Source of the DNA: Sepiola atlantica
Taxonomy: Eukaryota; Mollusca; Cephalopoda; Sepiida; Sepiolidae
Reading direction: 5' to 3'
DNA length: 64,000 nt
NCBI GenBank assembly: GCA_963556195.1
Contig: OY744531.1
Coordinates: 52,798,200-52,862,199 of the forward strand
Positions 44,641-56,562 of this stretch are shown here, piece by piece. Below the pieces are notes generated by a model. It made no database searches. It was given only the letters and a program-made list of their open reading frames with translations, and was not told where the DNA came from. The translations under genes were made by a program, and so were the position numbers. Position 1 is the first letter of the stretch. Each line of letters opens with the position of its first letter.

Positions 44641-45234
44641 GGTTCATAGGATGTTAAAAATAAATCGTTTTTTCAAAATGTCATATGAAGTTATATTCAT
44701 TGAAGTTTTCTGTCGACGCGTTTTATTTGATATTTTGTTTAAAAAAATAATTCCTCTTGTGATATGATCCATATTTATTTTTTTTATATTCGGTTCGTCT
44801 TATTTCTGAGAAAATGGTATCCTTCCTACGACTGCAATTATTCACGATATTTCTCCTCCTCCCCCTCCTATGCCTTCTTCTTCATCATCTACTTACCATC
44901 TCATGCTATATTCCCCTCCTTTCATTATTTTTTCTTTTTCTTCTATTTTCTTCTTCTTAACCCGCTTTCTCGAATATTTTCAAAGGCATTATAGAAACAT
45001 CTCGATTTTTCTGGGTGTTCTTTTCAAGATTAATATGAGGTTAGTATTACAATTTGTTTCTCTTATATCATTTAATATCGCAATATGTATTAAATTGAAA
45101 GTTGCAAGCAAACGTAATGATATCTATACTTTTCAAACCTTTTTACGAAAAATAAAACGTATTGCACTCGTAAAATTAACATCATATTACGCCAAGTATA
45201 TTGAATTAAAAATAAACACTTTTATCAACAGTCT

Positions 45235-45236
<2 letters not shown>
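44641..45236. other. No gene seen
   Basis: Pyrimidine-rich on the plus strand (44,840-44,960). The frame 44,870-45,313 is open because of base composition and ends in a (GTA)n tract; no domain is recognised. Confidence 0.4.
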
Positions 45237-45290
<54 letters not shown>

Positions 45291-45291
45291 A
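45234..45291. repeat. (AGT)n microsatellite
   Basis: About 18 AGT triplets. Confidence 0.95.
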
Positions 45292-45725
45292 TGTAAATAA
45301 TGTTTTACCCTAACAAAAACGGATGAAAGTATAAAACAGAAAAACAAGCACGGGAAAAACTGGACAATTCTGGAACAATATATGAGAGACACGACAAGAT
45401 TGAAGAAACTGATATAAACTTAGATTAACATACAATCTCTTAAGATGACTTCAGGAAAATAACAAACTTGCAAACAACTGATAATTATGGGTACTTGGAT
45501 TCTGGTTCAACAAGTTCACTACTTAACAGGAAATGTTCACGTATGTGTATGGATGTGTGTGTCTGTATGTGTTTTAGGGACATATCAGATTACGGGATTT
45601 CTAGCAGTGTCAGTTCTACTACTATTATTATTATTTTTACTCACTAGGAATTATCACACTGGTCATCATCAGTGATTTCTCACTGATAATTATCGATGAT
45701 GTTCCCTAGAGTCTGAGTGACAACT

Positions 45726-45726
45726 A

Positions 45727-45812
<86 letters not shown>
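45726..45812. repeat. (ATT)n = minus-strand (TAA)n LINE tail
   Basis: About 28 ATT triplets between two LINE 3' ends in the same orientation. Confidence 0.95.
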
Positions 45813-45813
<1 letters not shown>

Positions 45814-46239
45814 TACTAGCTTGTTTTAATACTTTTCATTATCAGTGATTACTCAGTAGTGTCCCCCGGTGTCTGAGTGAAAACAGGTTTTCCTAATTTC
45901 CAGTTCTCGCCAACTTTTTCGATGAACATTGCAAATTCTTTTGTTTTAGCGTAACAGCTACTTAACGTTGATTTCTCGCTTGCGACGACCATTGATCTTC
46001 ACTTGGTTTTAGCTGGCAATAAGACTCCAGGACTCAGTACTTTACACACCCTTCCAGTGGTTGTCGAGTTAGTACTTTCTCACCTCGGTGTATCCATCCT
46101 TCTTAACCCATCACAACCATTGTTGTGCTATCAGGCGAAGAAGGTACCATCACATTTTGTGTTTTTTGGGGGGGAGAAAGGGGGTTATTTATGAAATGCC
46201 TTGCAGTTTCAGTTCCATTTTTTAATGTTTTATTTCTAT

Positions 46240-46660
46240 TGCTATTACAAAATGAAGGCCGCGTTCGAATGAAATAAATTGAGTGTTGCCTTAAAAGTCA
46301 GGTGTGACTCAAGCGGAAGTCAATGAAACCACGTGACCCCCGGGCGAAGAATCTCGATTTCCCTTGGCTGGTTATATACAAGGAGAAAAAAACGTGTCTT
46401 AGTGCTGTCCCCAATAAGGGCAGTTGTATGTAACGAGACGAGCTATCCGTCTATCGAGCTGCCTGTTTTTTCACTCTTACACGCGCATACAAATTATATC
46501 TCTGATGTTTCCTGTGTCTATCTTAAAAAAAAAATGTTATATAAACATCGGCATCCGAGTGAGTTTATCAGCAGACAAAATCAACCTATGTTCACGACGA
46601 CGACACCGGTGTATAACGGTTTGTACACCCATCGGTATGTGATAGTTTAACATTGTAACT
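46240..46660. mobile_element. Insertion of unknown class in LINE copy G
   Basis: LINE copy B reads ATGGAAGTTGCAATAGAAAT continuously (30,080-30,100). In copy G the corresponding plus-strand sequence is split between TTCTATTGC (46,236-46,244) and AACTTCCATG (46,663-46,672). The roughly 420-bp insert is GC-richer than its host and has no coding domain. CATTG/CTATTG at the borders may be a short target duplication. Confidence 0.55.
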
Positions 46661-47035
46661 TCCATGTAACTGGTTAAAGTTCGTAATTTATGTGGTGGTT
46701 TTCCGTATCTACAAATGTTCCTTATGATTTCAGCTGTTTTCATCATTGCCGTCTCTTGTATAGTCTCAGTATTCTTTTTGATTTCAATTTCTCGCAATTT
46801 TTATCCAGGTTTTTCAGAATACTTTAACGATTATTGGTATTTTATTGACTTTCTTCGTGTTCCATATTCGTTTCAATTCTCTGGCATGTTCCGTATATTT
46901 GCGTCGTTTTTCTGTCGCCTTGATCTTCACCCTGTGAATTGCCGCGATGTCAAAATCTATGATTTGGTAATATTTTTTCTTGCTATTTACTGTTGTGACA
47001 TCCGATCTCTTTGTTTGGATTGAATTTATCTTTTG

Positions 47036-47814
47036 ATAACTCTGTAACGAGGATAGTGACCATTTTGTGGGAGCTAGAGATACCTTATTTGAGAGACTGG
47101 CACCAGAAATTCTTTGTACCTAGTGGGAGATACCTAATATCGAAAAGGTGTTATTGTTATATTAAACATGGCGAACGCAATTCAAGTTTGTTTCAACTTC
47201 GTAGGTCGCCGGGTGCGATCGGTATGACAACTTAAATATCAACATTTTGAAACAGCCTGCTGCCGGACTAAAGATCAAATTGACTGTCACAAAATACATG
47301 TTCAAACTGATAACAATGACTGTATGATCTCTTTCTTTTTGTGATGTATAGTGCTAATATGTATGTGTGTGTCTCTTTCTCACACACTCTCTCGCTTTAT
47401 CGCAGCGAGAGAGATTTTCAAGCGGTGTTGGTGTTTGCTTTCGTGACGGTCGGGTCACGCGAGGCCAGACTAAGCTGACTTTCGAGTTTTAATTCTTTGG
47501 TAAAAATAAATAATTATATTTTTGATATATGATAATGTGTTATCGCTCCTTTATACAGCGTTGAATTGCAACTCAGCGGTCCGAGCAAAATGATTGATAC
47601 TCAGGAGCGAATTCATGACGCCTAATGACGTTGCCGTGTATCCAGACTAAATACCCGACCGGGTATAAACCCTTTTATTGAAAGGAATGTGCCTATCGTT
47701 TTCGACTCGGCGAGATGGGTACTGTACCAGGACGAAAGAACCCATTCCGGAAAAGTCCCCAAAGGCGCGGACTACCGAGTTACTTACCCTGGCAAGCGAC
47801 ATGGTCATAACTCT
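47036..47814. mobile_element. Insertion of unknown class with possible 8-bp target duplication
   Basis: LINE sequence stops near 47,035 and resumes near 47,826. ATAACTCT occurs on both sides (47,036-47,043 and 47,807-47,814), consistent with an 8-bp duplication, as made by hAT-type elements. However, I see no clear terminal inverted repeat. The interior includes GC-rich blocks (GGTCGCCGGGTGCGATCGG, CGGACTACCGAGTTACTTACC) and no transposase. A solo LTR is the alternative. Confidence 0.45.
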
Positions 47815-48447
47815 ACGTCGCAAAAGATTTTGTGATTTTCGTTTTCCAGTAGTGTGTCCTGTTTGTTTCTCCATGATTGATCTTTATGTTAAAATTCATC
47901 TGTTTGCACTGTTTTCAGTGTACTGTTTTCCCACGCAGTTGTGTCTGTTTTTGTAATCTCTTCGGGCTAGTTAGCTGCATTCTCTTATTATGTAATTTTC
48001 AGGTTTGTCTCTTATTGGGTGTAGTCTATTTAAGCTTTGACATATTTAGTTCTAATCGCATTCTTCTGTGTAGCTCTCAGAAACGATGCTGTTTCTCTGT
48101 TTGGGTGACCTTTTCGTAGCCATGTCCAGATATTGCCATTCTTATAAATCGATCATTTAGCTGTTTCTCTTTCGAGTTTATTTTTATCGTCTTTAAGTTT
48201 CACGTTCCGCTGCTGCCTGTATTGTTCATGTTGACGGTGTCTCTTACTGCGGTGACTAGCATTTCTGTGTTCTGCGTTATGTATTTTTCCAATTCTTTGT
48301 GTGTCATCCACACCGTCTTCTATACTTACCAGCCATCTTCCCCTTCTCTATTCTTCACGTGAAGTCGATTTGTATCATCCATCGGGTGTAGTGCTTGAGA
48401 TGCTCATTAGTTATCTAGTCTTCTAATAAAATGTGTTCTTTTGCCCA

Positions 48448-48471
48448 GCTTATTATTATTATTATTATTAT

Positions 48472-48562
<91 letters not shown>

Positions 48563-48563
48563 G
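48448..48563. repeat. (ATT)n-(AGT)n-(ATT)n compound microsatellite
   Basis: ATT triplets, then AGT about 48,471-48,505, then ATT to 48,562. It abuts the 5' truncation point of LINE copy G, so the LINE sits in or beside a TAA array at both ends. Confidence 0.95.
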
Positions 48564-49190
48564 CTCATGTACACTCTCCGTCAAAATAATGGAAAAGGTT
48601 AGGCTTCGGCAGTGTTCGCACTAATATTTATATAAAAGCATAGCATTACGTGAGTAATTTAAATTATCATGAATAAACTATTATCATTTCAGATGATCTA
48701 AAGTAAAACACACTTAACGTTGACTGTTTATTTAGAGTGGACAGTTATTTTCCGAATTAACTATAGACCTTCCGATTTCTGACTTGCTATTTCTTCCATC
48801 GCTTCCCCTAAAACTTTGAAATGGTTTTGTCGAGGAACTAGATGAAGGCACACTTTTTAGTTGCTAATTTTTGTGTGAATGAACGGGTTCATATTTATGT
48901 GTATACACTTAAATACACATTGGTCTTTATTGTAGGAAGGATTATTATAATTTGTTTTCGTTCTTGTTATCTGTCTTTCTTTATCGTGTTTGTTGTTCTA
49001 TTTCTCGTCTGCCTCTTATTCTTATATTAGTAAAACAACGACGTCATTTTCATACGTTGTCGTCCTCGTTTCTTTTCTCGTATTTTCCTTCCCTCAATTT
49101 TCGTCGTCCATTATCATCATCTTCTACTTTTTTCGTTTTATTTTCTCATCCATTTTCGTCCCTATCGTCACCCTCATCCTCTTCCACCTT
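48564..49190. other. No gene seen
   Basis: Plus-strand pyrimidine-rich DNA (48,950-49,190). Open frames result from low stop-codon frequency in T/C-rich sequence. Confidence 0.5.
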
Positions 49191-49197
49191 CTCTTTC

Positions 49198-49198
49198 G

Positions 49199-49283
<85 letters not shown>
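49198..49283. repeat. (ATC)n microsatellite
   Basis: About 28 ATC triplets. Confidence 0.95.
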
Positions 49284-50069
<786 letters not shown>

Positions 50070-50261
50070 AAGTACAAATACATGTATTTGCTTTTGCTCT
50101 TCCCAGATCAAAAAAACGAATATAAGACAATGTCAGCTCTTATTTTGAAGAGTGCGGTATACGAGGCGAAACTGGTGTTATATCGGAGTTTTCCTTCTAC
50201 TAGATTAGTCGCACACATTAATCTAGTTTCTAGTCTACCCTACAATTGGCCCATAACCAGA

Positions 50262-50362
50262 GAAGTATTAGAGAAAGATATGACAGAACTCGAACCTGGG
50301 ACGTTGAGTTTACAGTCCAAGCTTGTAACCACTACAACACGCCATTTCGTAGACAAAATAAC
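50262..50362 (-). mobile_element. tRNA-derived SINE head
   Basis: Minus strand: TAGTGGTTACAAGC (complement near 50,320-50,334) fits an A box and GGTTCGAGTTC (complement 50,286-50,296) fits a B box, about 35 nt apart as in tRNA genes. GGACTGTAAACTCAACGTCCC fills the anticodon-arm region. The 5' acceptor strand GGCGTGTTG has no matching 3' strand, so this is a SINE head or tRNA pseudogene, not a functional tRNA. No RNA polymerase III terminator or SINE tail could be fixed. Confidence 0.6.
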
Positions 50363-50810
50363 AGTTAATTGATGATAGCATGACTCTTGTTTGAAATAAC
50401 TACATACTGTCTGAGAACTATTCAAATCGTCAAATATAGAGACTATAAATTGCAACCAATAAATATACAGTATGTTATTTATTGTTCATATGTAACGGTC
50501 GTCTAACGGCCAAACTAACGGCAGATTGGAAATCAGAACCTTCGTGCCGATGTCGGTATAGATGTCAGAACAACTTGAACCTTTTGCAAACTTATTATTC
50601 TAAAAGTACATAGAAATAGCATTAGAAACAAATGTTAAAACATTTTAAGTTTTCCTTTTTAACAGATTGGACAACTACGTATTGTTTACTTTGAAAGGAA
50701 ATAAAAATATTGTTCTTTTATTAAAACTGAATAAAAAATAATTGATAAACGTAAACTAATATGTTTTGAATTTAATATGACTTTTTCATGTTTCTTAATT
50801 TTTTAGATGA

Positions 50811-51222
50811 GGATTGATAATTTGTATAATTTGAATGATTCGGACTACTGTTCTCATCTTGAATCGAACTCAGAATCTGCACGAAATTTTGAATGGAACC
50901 CATAATATGATCCACGAGGATAACATTCTCTCGTTCCGTCAGCCATGACCGAGTAGAAGTCTTCAGTAATTCGCAATTTTTAGTATCGCCCGCACTGAGG
51001 ATTGAACCCTTAACCTTTAGAAGACTGCACATATAACTGAATTTAACTTAGCACTTGCTCCGTTACGCTACGGGTCCTTGTGGAAATCCCGTGCAGATTC
51101 CCGAGTTCGACATGATACACCTGTAAAAGGTCGGAGGTTACACCGGCCGAGACGCTATGAGAATAAAACTCAAGATGAGAACAGTAGTCCGAATAATCTA
51201 AATTATACATGAATTTTGTCAT
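50811..51222. repeat. Inverted repeat with ~45-bp arms
   Basis: ATTCGGACTACTGTTCTCATCTTGA (about 50,837-50,861) is matched by TCAAGATGAGAACAGTAGTCCGAAT (about 51,172-51,196), with extension through TATAATTTGAATG. The 310-bp spacer is relatively GC-rich and contains CCGGCCGAGACGC. Confidence 0.75.
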
Positions 51223-51317
51223 GTTCTCTTTTTGTTTCTGATTAATGAATCGTACTTAACAGTTAACCACAATAAAACACATATCTGAAAACAGTTGTGT
51301 GTTACAGTAACTGTCTA

Positions 51318-51478
51318 ACTATAAGTATTAACTATCATTATTACATATTTACTATCATTATTACATATAAACTATCATTATTACTATCATTATTACATAT
51401 TTACTATCATTATTACTATAATTATTACTATAATTATTACTATCATTATTACATATAAACTATCATTATTACATATTA
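51318..51478. repeat. ~17-18-bp minisatellite
   Basis: Repeats of ACTATCATTATTACATAT with AA or TT after it and several shortened units. Confidence 0.9.
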
Positions 51479-51917
51479 AGGGTGGTGACATATTCTCTAT
51501 CGTTATCAGCCAAGTTTCCGGCATAGTCTGAGAGACAGAATTATAACCATGCCCACTAACACAAGCAGACAATAAAACATAAAACATAAAAGAAAAATCA
51601 CAAACAACATGACAAAAATGTGAAGCAATAAAACGTATTGCTCGTCTATGATTATGTGACATTAATGCTTCTGTGTCTGCGACCAGCTTATCGAGTTATC
51701 GTCATGTTTCAAAAGCTAGAATTTTGATTCGGGATTTGTCGAGAGTTATTTCTTCTTTCTTTTACTTAAATTGACATTTTCATCCTAGCCAATATGCAGT
51801 AATATATTTTACCGTTTTCTTCACTTTATACAAACAGACAAACACAAAAAGGTTCCATTTATACACACGCACATACAAAAACAGCCTTTATATCCAAACA
51901 ACAAAACAGGGTTTGAG

Positions 51918-51966
<49 letters not shown>

Positions 51967-52041
51967 GGGGGGAGAGAGAGACAGACAGATAGAGACAGAG
52001 AAAATGATAGAAAAACCATGTTCTTCCCATATCTATATATA

Positions 52042-52118
<77 letters not shown>
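51918..52118. repeat. (TA)n, (GA)n and (TA)n microsatellites
   Basis: TA about 51,918-51,942, GA-rich about 51,943-52,005, TA with GTAT interruptions about 52,030-52,115. Confidence 0.95.
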
Positions 52119-52124
<6 letters not shown>

Positions 52125-52144
52125 GTTGTATACATATATGTTTA

Positions 52145-52275
52145 TAGCAAGTAAACTACACAGAAACTTAAATATTTCATTCCCGAAAGAAATCATAATT
52201 TCCGAAGGAAATCATTAGCCTGAAGATTTCCTTCGGGAATAAAACAGGAACGTTTCTATGTAGCGTACTTGCAAC
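52145..52275 (+). ncRNA. Hammerhead-like motif in foldback, family 2
   Basis: Arms GCAAGTAAACTACACAGAAAC (52,147-52,167) and complementary GTTTCTATGTAGCGTACTTGC (52,252-52,272). Core: CTGAAGA (52,220-52,226), stem II TTTCC-TTCG-GGAAT, AAAAC (52,241-52,245; G12 is A), AGGAAC and GTT (52,252-52,254). A second inverted pair (ATTTCATTCCCGAAAG / CTTCGGGAATAAAAC) lies inside. Tails ATTGAGCACTGTTAAAGTAAAT (52,351-52,372) are shared with other foldbacks. Confidence 0.5.
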
Positions 52276-52455
52276 AAATATATTTTATACACTTACTACT
52301 ACTACTACTTCTACAACTACTAAAACTACAAAAAAGCCCTATTCACGTATTGAGCACTGTTAAAGTAAATACTAAAAAGATTATATGTACACAATATATT
52401 ATATAAATGTATGATATTACATGTGTATCTACATGAAACAGTAATAATATATATA

Positions 52456-52468
52456 TACACACACAGAG

Positions 52469-52530
<62 letters not shown>
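52456..52530. repeat. (AC)n-(TA)n compound microsatellite
   Basis: CA-rich about 52,456-52,497, TA to about 52,529. Confidence 0.95.
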
Positions 52531-52533
<3 letters not shown>

Positions 52534-53195
52534 TTATAAGTGAGTATAAGTGATATATGTCTCTGTCTGCATGTTATAATACCCGAAATATTTTAGTTGT
52601 ACGTTAAATGTGGCGCGTGATCAACTTGCGTATATGTATATGTGGGAATATTAAGTAGTGAAACATGAGTATGCTTGTTTGCTTGCGTATCAAGATGTGT
52701 GTGTATAACTTTATATTCTGTTTAGCATGTTTATTGGTTGTGTCTAGTTTCCCGCCCTAATATGGAAGTTTAGGGTTGTATAATGGAGAAAGGGTTGTCT
52801 TGAATCTAATTTTTTAGTAACACAATTATGTCATGCTTATTTTTTTACTCGTCCTCCACGCACACGCACTGTTATGAAATTAAACCGAATCTTCGTCTGT
52901 GTAAATCATCGGTATCTGATTTTTTCATTTTGGACTTTTTAAGTTAAGAATGAGTTGTGGTCCCAACGATTGTGCACGTCATCATTGAAACACAGATTGA
53001 TTTATGCAGAGCACTTAAAATGTTTATATAAAATATATTTATAAAGCTCTGTCTTGTAGTGAGCACTTTTGAAAACTATTTGTGTTTAATTAATTCATGC
53101 AATACTTTTGAATTCATTCAATAAATATATACATATATTTATATTAGAATTTGAATGTGAGATAGTATATAATTATTTCCACAACCAGACAACAC
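52531..53195. other. No gene seen
   Basis: AT-rich DNA without a supported feature. Confidence 0.5.
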
Positions 53196-53390
53196 CGCAG
53201 CCCACGCAACAACACCGCAGCCCACGCAAACCATAAAAGTCACAGACCGGAAGTCCTAGACTAAGTTTCGCCCTTCTTTTAAACTTACCTGTAGAACATA
53301 ACCGAACTAAGGATTCGAAACCAGAAACACTTGCAGTCTAGGGCCTCCGATCTGTCGCTTTCATGGTTTGTGTGGGCTGCGGCTGATTAT
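53190..53390. repeat. Inverted repeat with ~50-bp arms
   Basis: CAGCCCACGCAAACCATAAA (from about 53,218) and CTTTCATGGTTTGTGTGGGCTG (ending about 53,380) are complementary, extending through the ACAGACCGGAAGTCCTAGACT / AGTCTAGGGCCTCCGATCTGT pair. A 20-bp unit CAACACCGCAGCCCACG is also tandemly duplicated at 53,190-53,230. Right edge close to a long TA array. Confidence 0.75.
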
Positions 53391-53395
53391 GAAAA

Positions 53396-53519
<124 letters not shown>

Positions 53520-53975
53520 TGAAATATTTTGAAAATCAACAATCGTGCAATTTAAATGAAAAATTCATTTATTTATTTATTTTTTGCAAACTTTCGTTGT
53601 AGAACAACTTTGTCAGGCGAGACTGTCTGCTAGTTATTTGTCTTCCTTTCTTCCTCCTCATTTTGATAGTATTAACCCCGAGAGGTCGAATCACGATATG
53701 AGCAGAAAGAGACATCAAGTTCTAAAAGACGTTAGGATAAGTGCAGTCATGTCGATGTTATGCGCAGATTAGCGCTTTTTAAGTAATGAAATTGACAACA
53801 TTTTTGAAGCACGCATTAAAATGTATTTAAGTGAAATATATTGAAAGTCAACAATCGTGCAATTAAAATGAATAATTCATTTATTTATATTTTTGCTAGC
53901 TTTCGTTGTAGAAAATCAACAATAAATTAATTTTTCATTTAAATTGCACGATGGTTGATTTTCAAAACATCTAAT
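53520..53975. repeat. Complex foldback with three related copies
   Basis: GAAAATCAACAATCGTGCAA (53,531-53,550), a direct copy GAAAGTCAACAATCGTGCAA (53,844-53,863) and an inverted copy TTGCACGATGGTTGATTTTC (53,945-53,964) lie close together. Minus strand near 53,590-53,625 reads CTGACAA, a GTTGT-TCT-ACAAC stem and GAAAG, a weak hammerhead-like order with core G8 replaced by A. TTGACAACATTTTTGAAGCACGCAT (53,790-53,814) is also repeated inverted at about 53,992-54,016. Confidence 0.65.
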
Positions 53976-54124
53976 TTAAATGCATCCTCATGCGTGCTTC
54001 AAAGATGTTGTCAATTTCCTGAATGCTATACTCTGCATATATTTAAAACCGCCCAGGGAGCGAAAAATAATAAACGCACCGGTAAACACACCGGTGCCCT
54101 ATCGCTAGTAAAAACAATAACAAC

Positions 54125-54125
<1 letters not shown>

Positions 54126-54175
<50 letters not shown>
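54126..54175. repeat. (TA)n microsatellite
   Basis: Pure TA tract. Confidence 0.95.
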
Positions 54176-54177
<2 letters not shown>

Positions 54178-54560
54178 TTTTTTATATTTTATTTTTTTAT
54201 TTTTTTAAACTAATATAAGTTAGCAAAACATTTATATGGAACAAAACTTAGATTTAGTATATGGAACGTTTATGTTTTTGTCTTTTAAGGGAAGTGGGGT
54301 TTGATCAACTCTGCTTAAAAGCCATGAAATTAAATACTGTCTTGTTTTTTAGTTCCCGAAACAGTTTTTCATAGTAAACAACTGATGATCCCTTAAATAA
54401 TGTTAGAAGCAAACTAATAAAAAATAAATTGAAAACATAAAAAAAAATAAATTGACTAACATGAGTGATTTTCCAGTGAACGACCGTGGACTAAATGTTT
54501 TTGTTTGTGTTTTTAAATTTTTTTATATAGTTTTAATGGTTGAGAAACTTCCGAGACTAT

Positions 54561-54562
54561 AC

Positions 54563-54640
<78 letters not shown>
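54561..54640. repeat. (TA)n microsatellite
   Basis: TA tract of about 80 bp. Confidence 0.95.
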
Positions 54641-54642
<2 letters not shown>

Positions 54643-55040
54643 TGTTCTGTAAATAACGGCAAAAATAGATTTTGATTTTCTACCGAAATAAAATATTAGC
54701 TGCAATCGCTTGTTTATCTTAAAGTGATGTGTTGCAAAACCTCTGGCTTAGTAACTGTTTTCATAGAGAGTTTTCTTATCATGAAAACAATATATAGTTT
54801 CTGATTGCGCATACGCTTACTTATCACTTACTGTTATGATAAAAGTCATAGAGAGGCAGGCGAGTAACAAGCATATATAACAACAAATGTGTTAATTTCA
54901 GTATCTCTAATTAAAGACAACGTTTCAGATCAGTTTATTTCATTTCTAGTTTGAACATTTATTGTTTTTACAATAATTTCATGGTGTTGGCTTTAGCGTT
55001 CGACATTCATAAGCAGCTAAAAGTTTTATTTCATTGAATA
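54641..55040. other. No gene seen
   Basis: AT-rich flank of the satellite with no supported feature. Confidence 0.5.
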
Positions 55041-56562
55041 TTTTGAAGAAATGGGTTTAGAAGAATACTGTGCGGTTGAATATGTATAAAACATTGACAC
55101 AGCAAAAACGACGTTTTATATTTTGAAGTCTTAATGGGTTTAGAAGAATACTGTGCGGTTGAATATGTATAAAACATTGACACACAGCATACACGACGTT
55201 TTATATTTTGAAGTCTTAATTGGTTTAGAAGAATACTGTGCGGTTGAATATGTATGAAACATTGACACAGAGCAAAAACTACGTTTTATATTTTGAAGTC
55301 TTAATTGGTTTAGAAGAATACTGTGCGGTTGAATATGTATAAAACATTGACACACTGAAAACGACGTTTTATATTTTGAAGTCTTAATGGGTTTAGAAGA
55401 ATACTGTGCGGTTGAATATGTATAAAACATTGACACACAGCAAAAACGACGTTTTATATTTTGAAGTCTTAATGGGTTTAGAAGAATACTGTGCGGTTGA
55501 ATATGTATAAAACATTGACACACAGCAAACACGACGTTTTATATTTTGAAGTCTTAATTGGTTTAGAAGAATACTGTGCGGTTGAATATGTATGAAACAT
55601 TGACACAGAGCAAAAACTACGTTTTATATTTTGAAGTCTTAATTGGTTTAGAAGAATACTGTGCGGTTGAATATGTATAAAACATTGACACACTGAAAAC
55701 GACGTTTTATATTTTGAAGTCTTAATGGGTTTAGAAGAATACTGTGCGGTTGAATATGTATAAAACATTGACACACAGCAAAAACGACGTTTTATATTTT
55801 GAAGTCTTAATGGGTTTAGAAGAATACTGTGCGGTTGAATATGTATAAAACATTGACACACAGCAAAAACGACGTTTTATATTTTGAAGTCTTAATGGGT
55901 TTAGAAGAATACTGTGCGGTTGAATATGTATAAAACATTGACACACAGCAAAAACGACGTTTTATATTTTGAAGTCTTAATGCGTTTAGAAGAATAGTGT
56001 GCGGTTGAGTATGTATAAAACATTGACACACAGCAAAAACGACGTTTTATATTTTAAAGAAATGGGTTTAGAAGAATACTGTGCGGTTGAATATGTATAG
56101 AACATTGACACACAGCAAAAACGACGTTTTATATTTTGAAGTCTTAATTGGTTTAGAAGAATACTGTGCGGTTGAATATGTATAAAACATTGACACACAG
56201 CAAACACGACGTTTTATATTTTGAAGTCTTAATGGGTTTAGAAGAATTGTGTGCGGATGAGTATGTATAAAACATTGACACACAGCAAAAACGACGTTTT
56301 ATATTTTGAAGAAATGGGTTTAGAAGAATACTGTGCGGTTGAATATGTATAACACATTGACACACAGCAAAAACGACGTTTCCTATTTTGAAGTCTAAAT
56401 GGGTTTAGAAGAATACTGTGCGGTTGAATATGTATAAAACATTGACACACAGCAAAAACGACGTTTTATATTTTAAAGTCTAAATGGGTTTAGAAGAATA
56501 CTGTGCGGTGAAATATGTATAAAACATTGACACACAACAAAAACGACGTTTTATATTTTTTA
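55041..56562. repeat. 85-bp satellite array with 338-bp higher-order unit
   Basis: About 18 monomers. The monomer runs GGGTTTAGAAGAATACTGTG, CGGTTGAATATGTATAAAAC, ATTGACACACAGCAAAAACG, ACGTTTTATATTTTGAAGTC, TTAAT. A four-monomer block (85+85+83+85 bp), recognised by the variants CAAACACG/CATACACG, ATGAAACATTGACACAGAGC, TTGGTTTAG and CACACTGAAAACG, occurs twice in succession: the ACACGACG landmark at 55,191 recurs at 55,529, exactly 338 bp later. Later monomers lack the block order. The minus-strand frames of 70-130 codons are by-products: 85 is not a multiple of 3 and two of three minus frames lack stops. Confidence 0.95.

Larger units (their letters stand above)
45630..48450 (-). mobile_element. 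RLE-type LINE, copy G, split by two insertions
   Basis: On the minus strand from about 48,445: a region after the RT (GAGAAGGGGAAGATGGCTGG, CACCGCAGTAAGAGACACCG) aligns with 33,495-33,600. It then runs to HIIREC-like sequence (about 47,985) and GGAAAACGAAAATCACAAAA (about 47,845). An insertion of about 0.8 kb follows (47,044-47,806). The C-terminal region resumes at about 47,035-46,665 with IIDFDIAAIHRVKI and ATGATGAAAACAGCTGAAAT. A second insertion (about 46,240-46,660) precedes the 3' UTR (46,250-45,830). The tail is (TAA)n, seen as ATT on the plus strand at 45,726-45,811. A further short tail fragment lies at 45,640-45,725 (CATCATCAGTGATTTCTCAC). All frames are broken. Confidence 0.72.

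Noticed and set aside
55140..56450. Overlapping minus-strand frames of 70-130 codons with repeated CQCFIHIQPHSILLN
   Set aside because: They arise from the 85-bp satellite. The period is not divisible by 3, so the same monomer is read in different frames, and one frame contains a stop. There is no selection for a protein.
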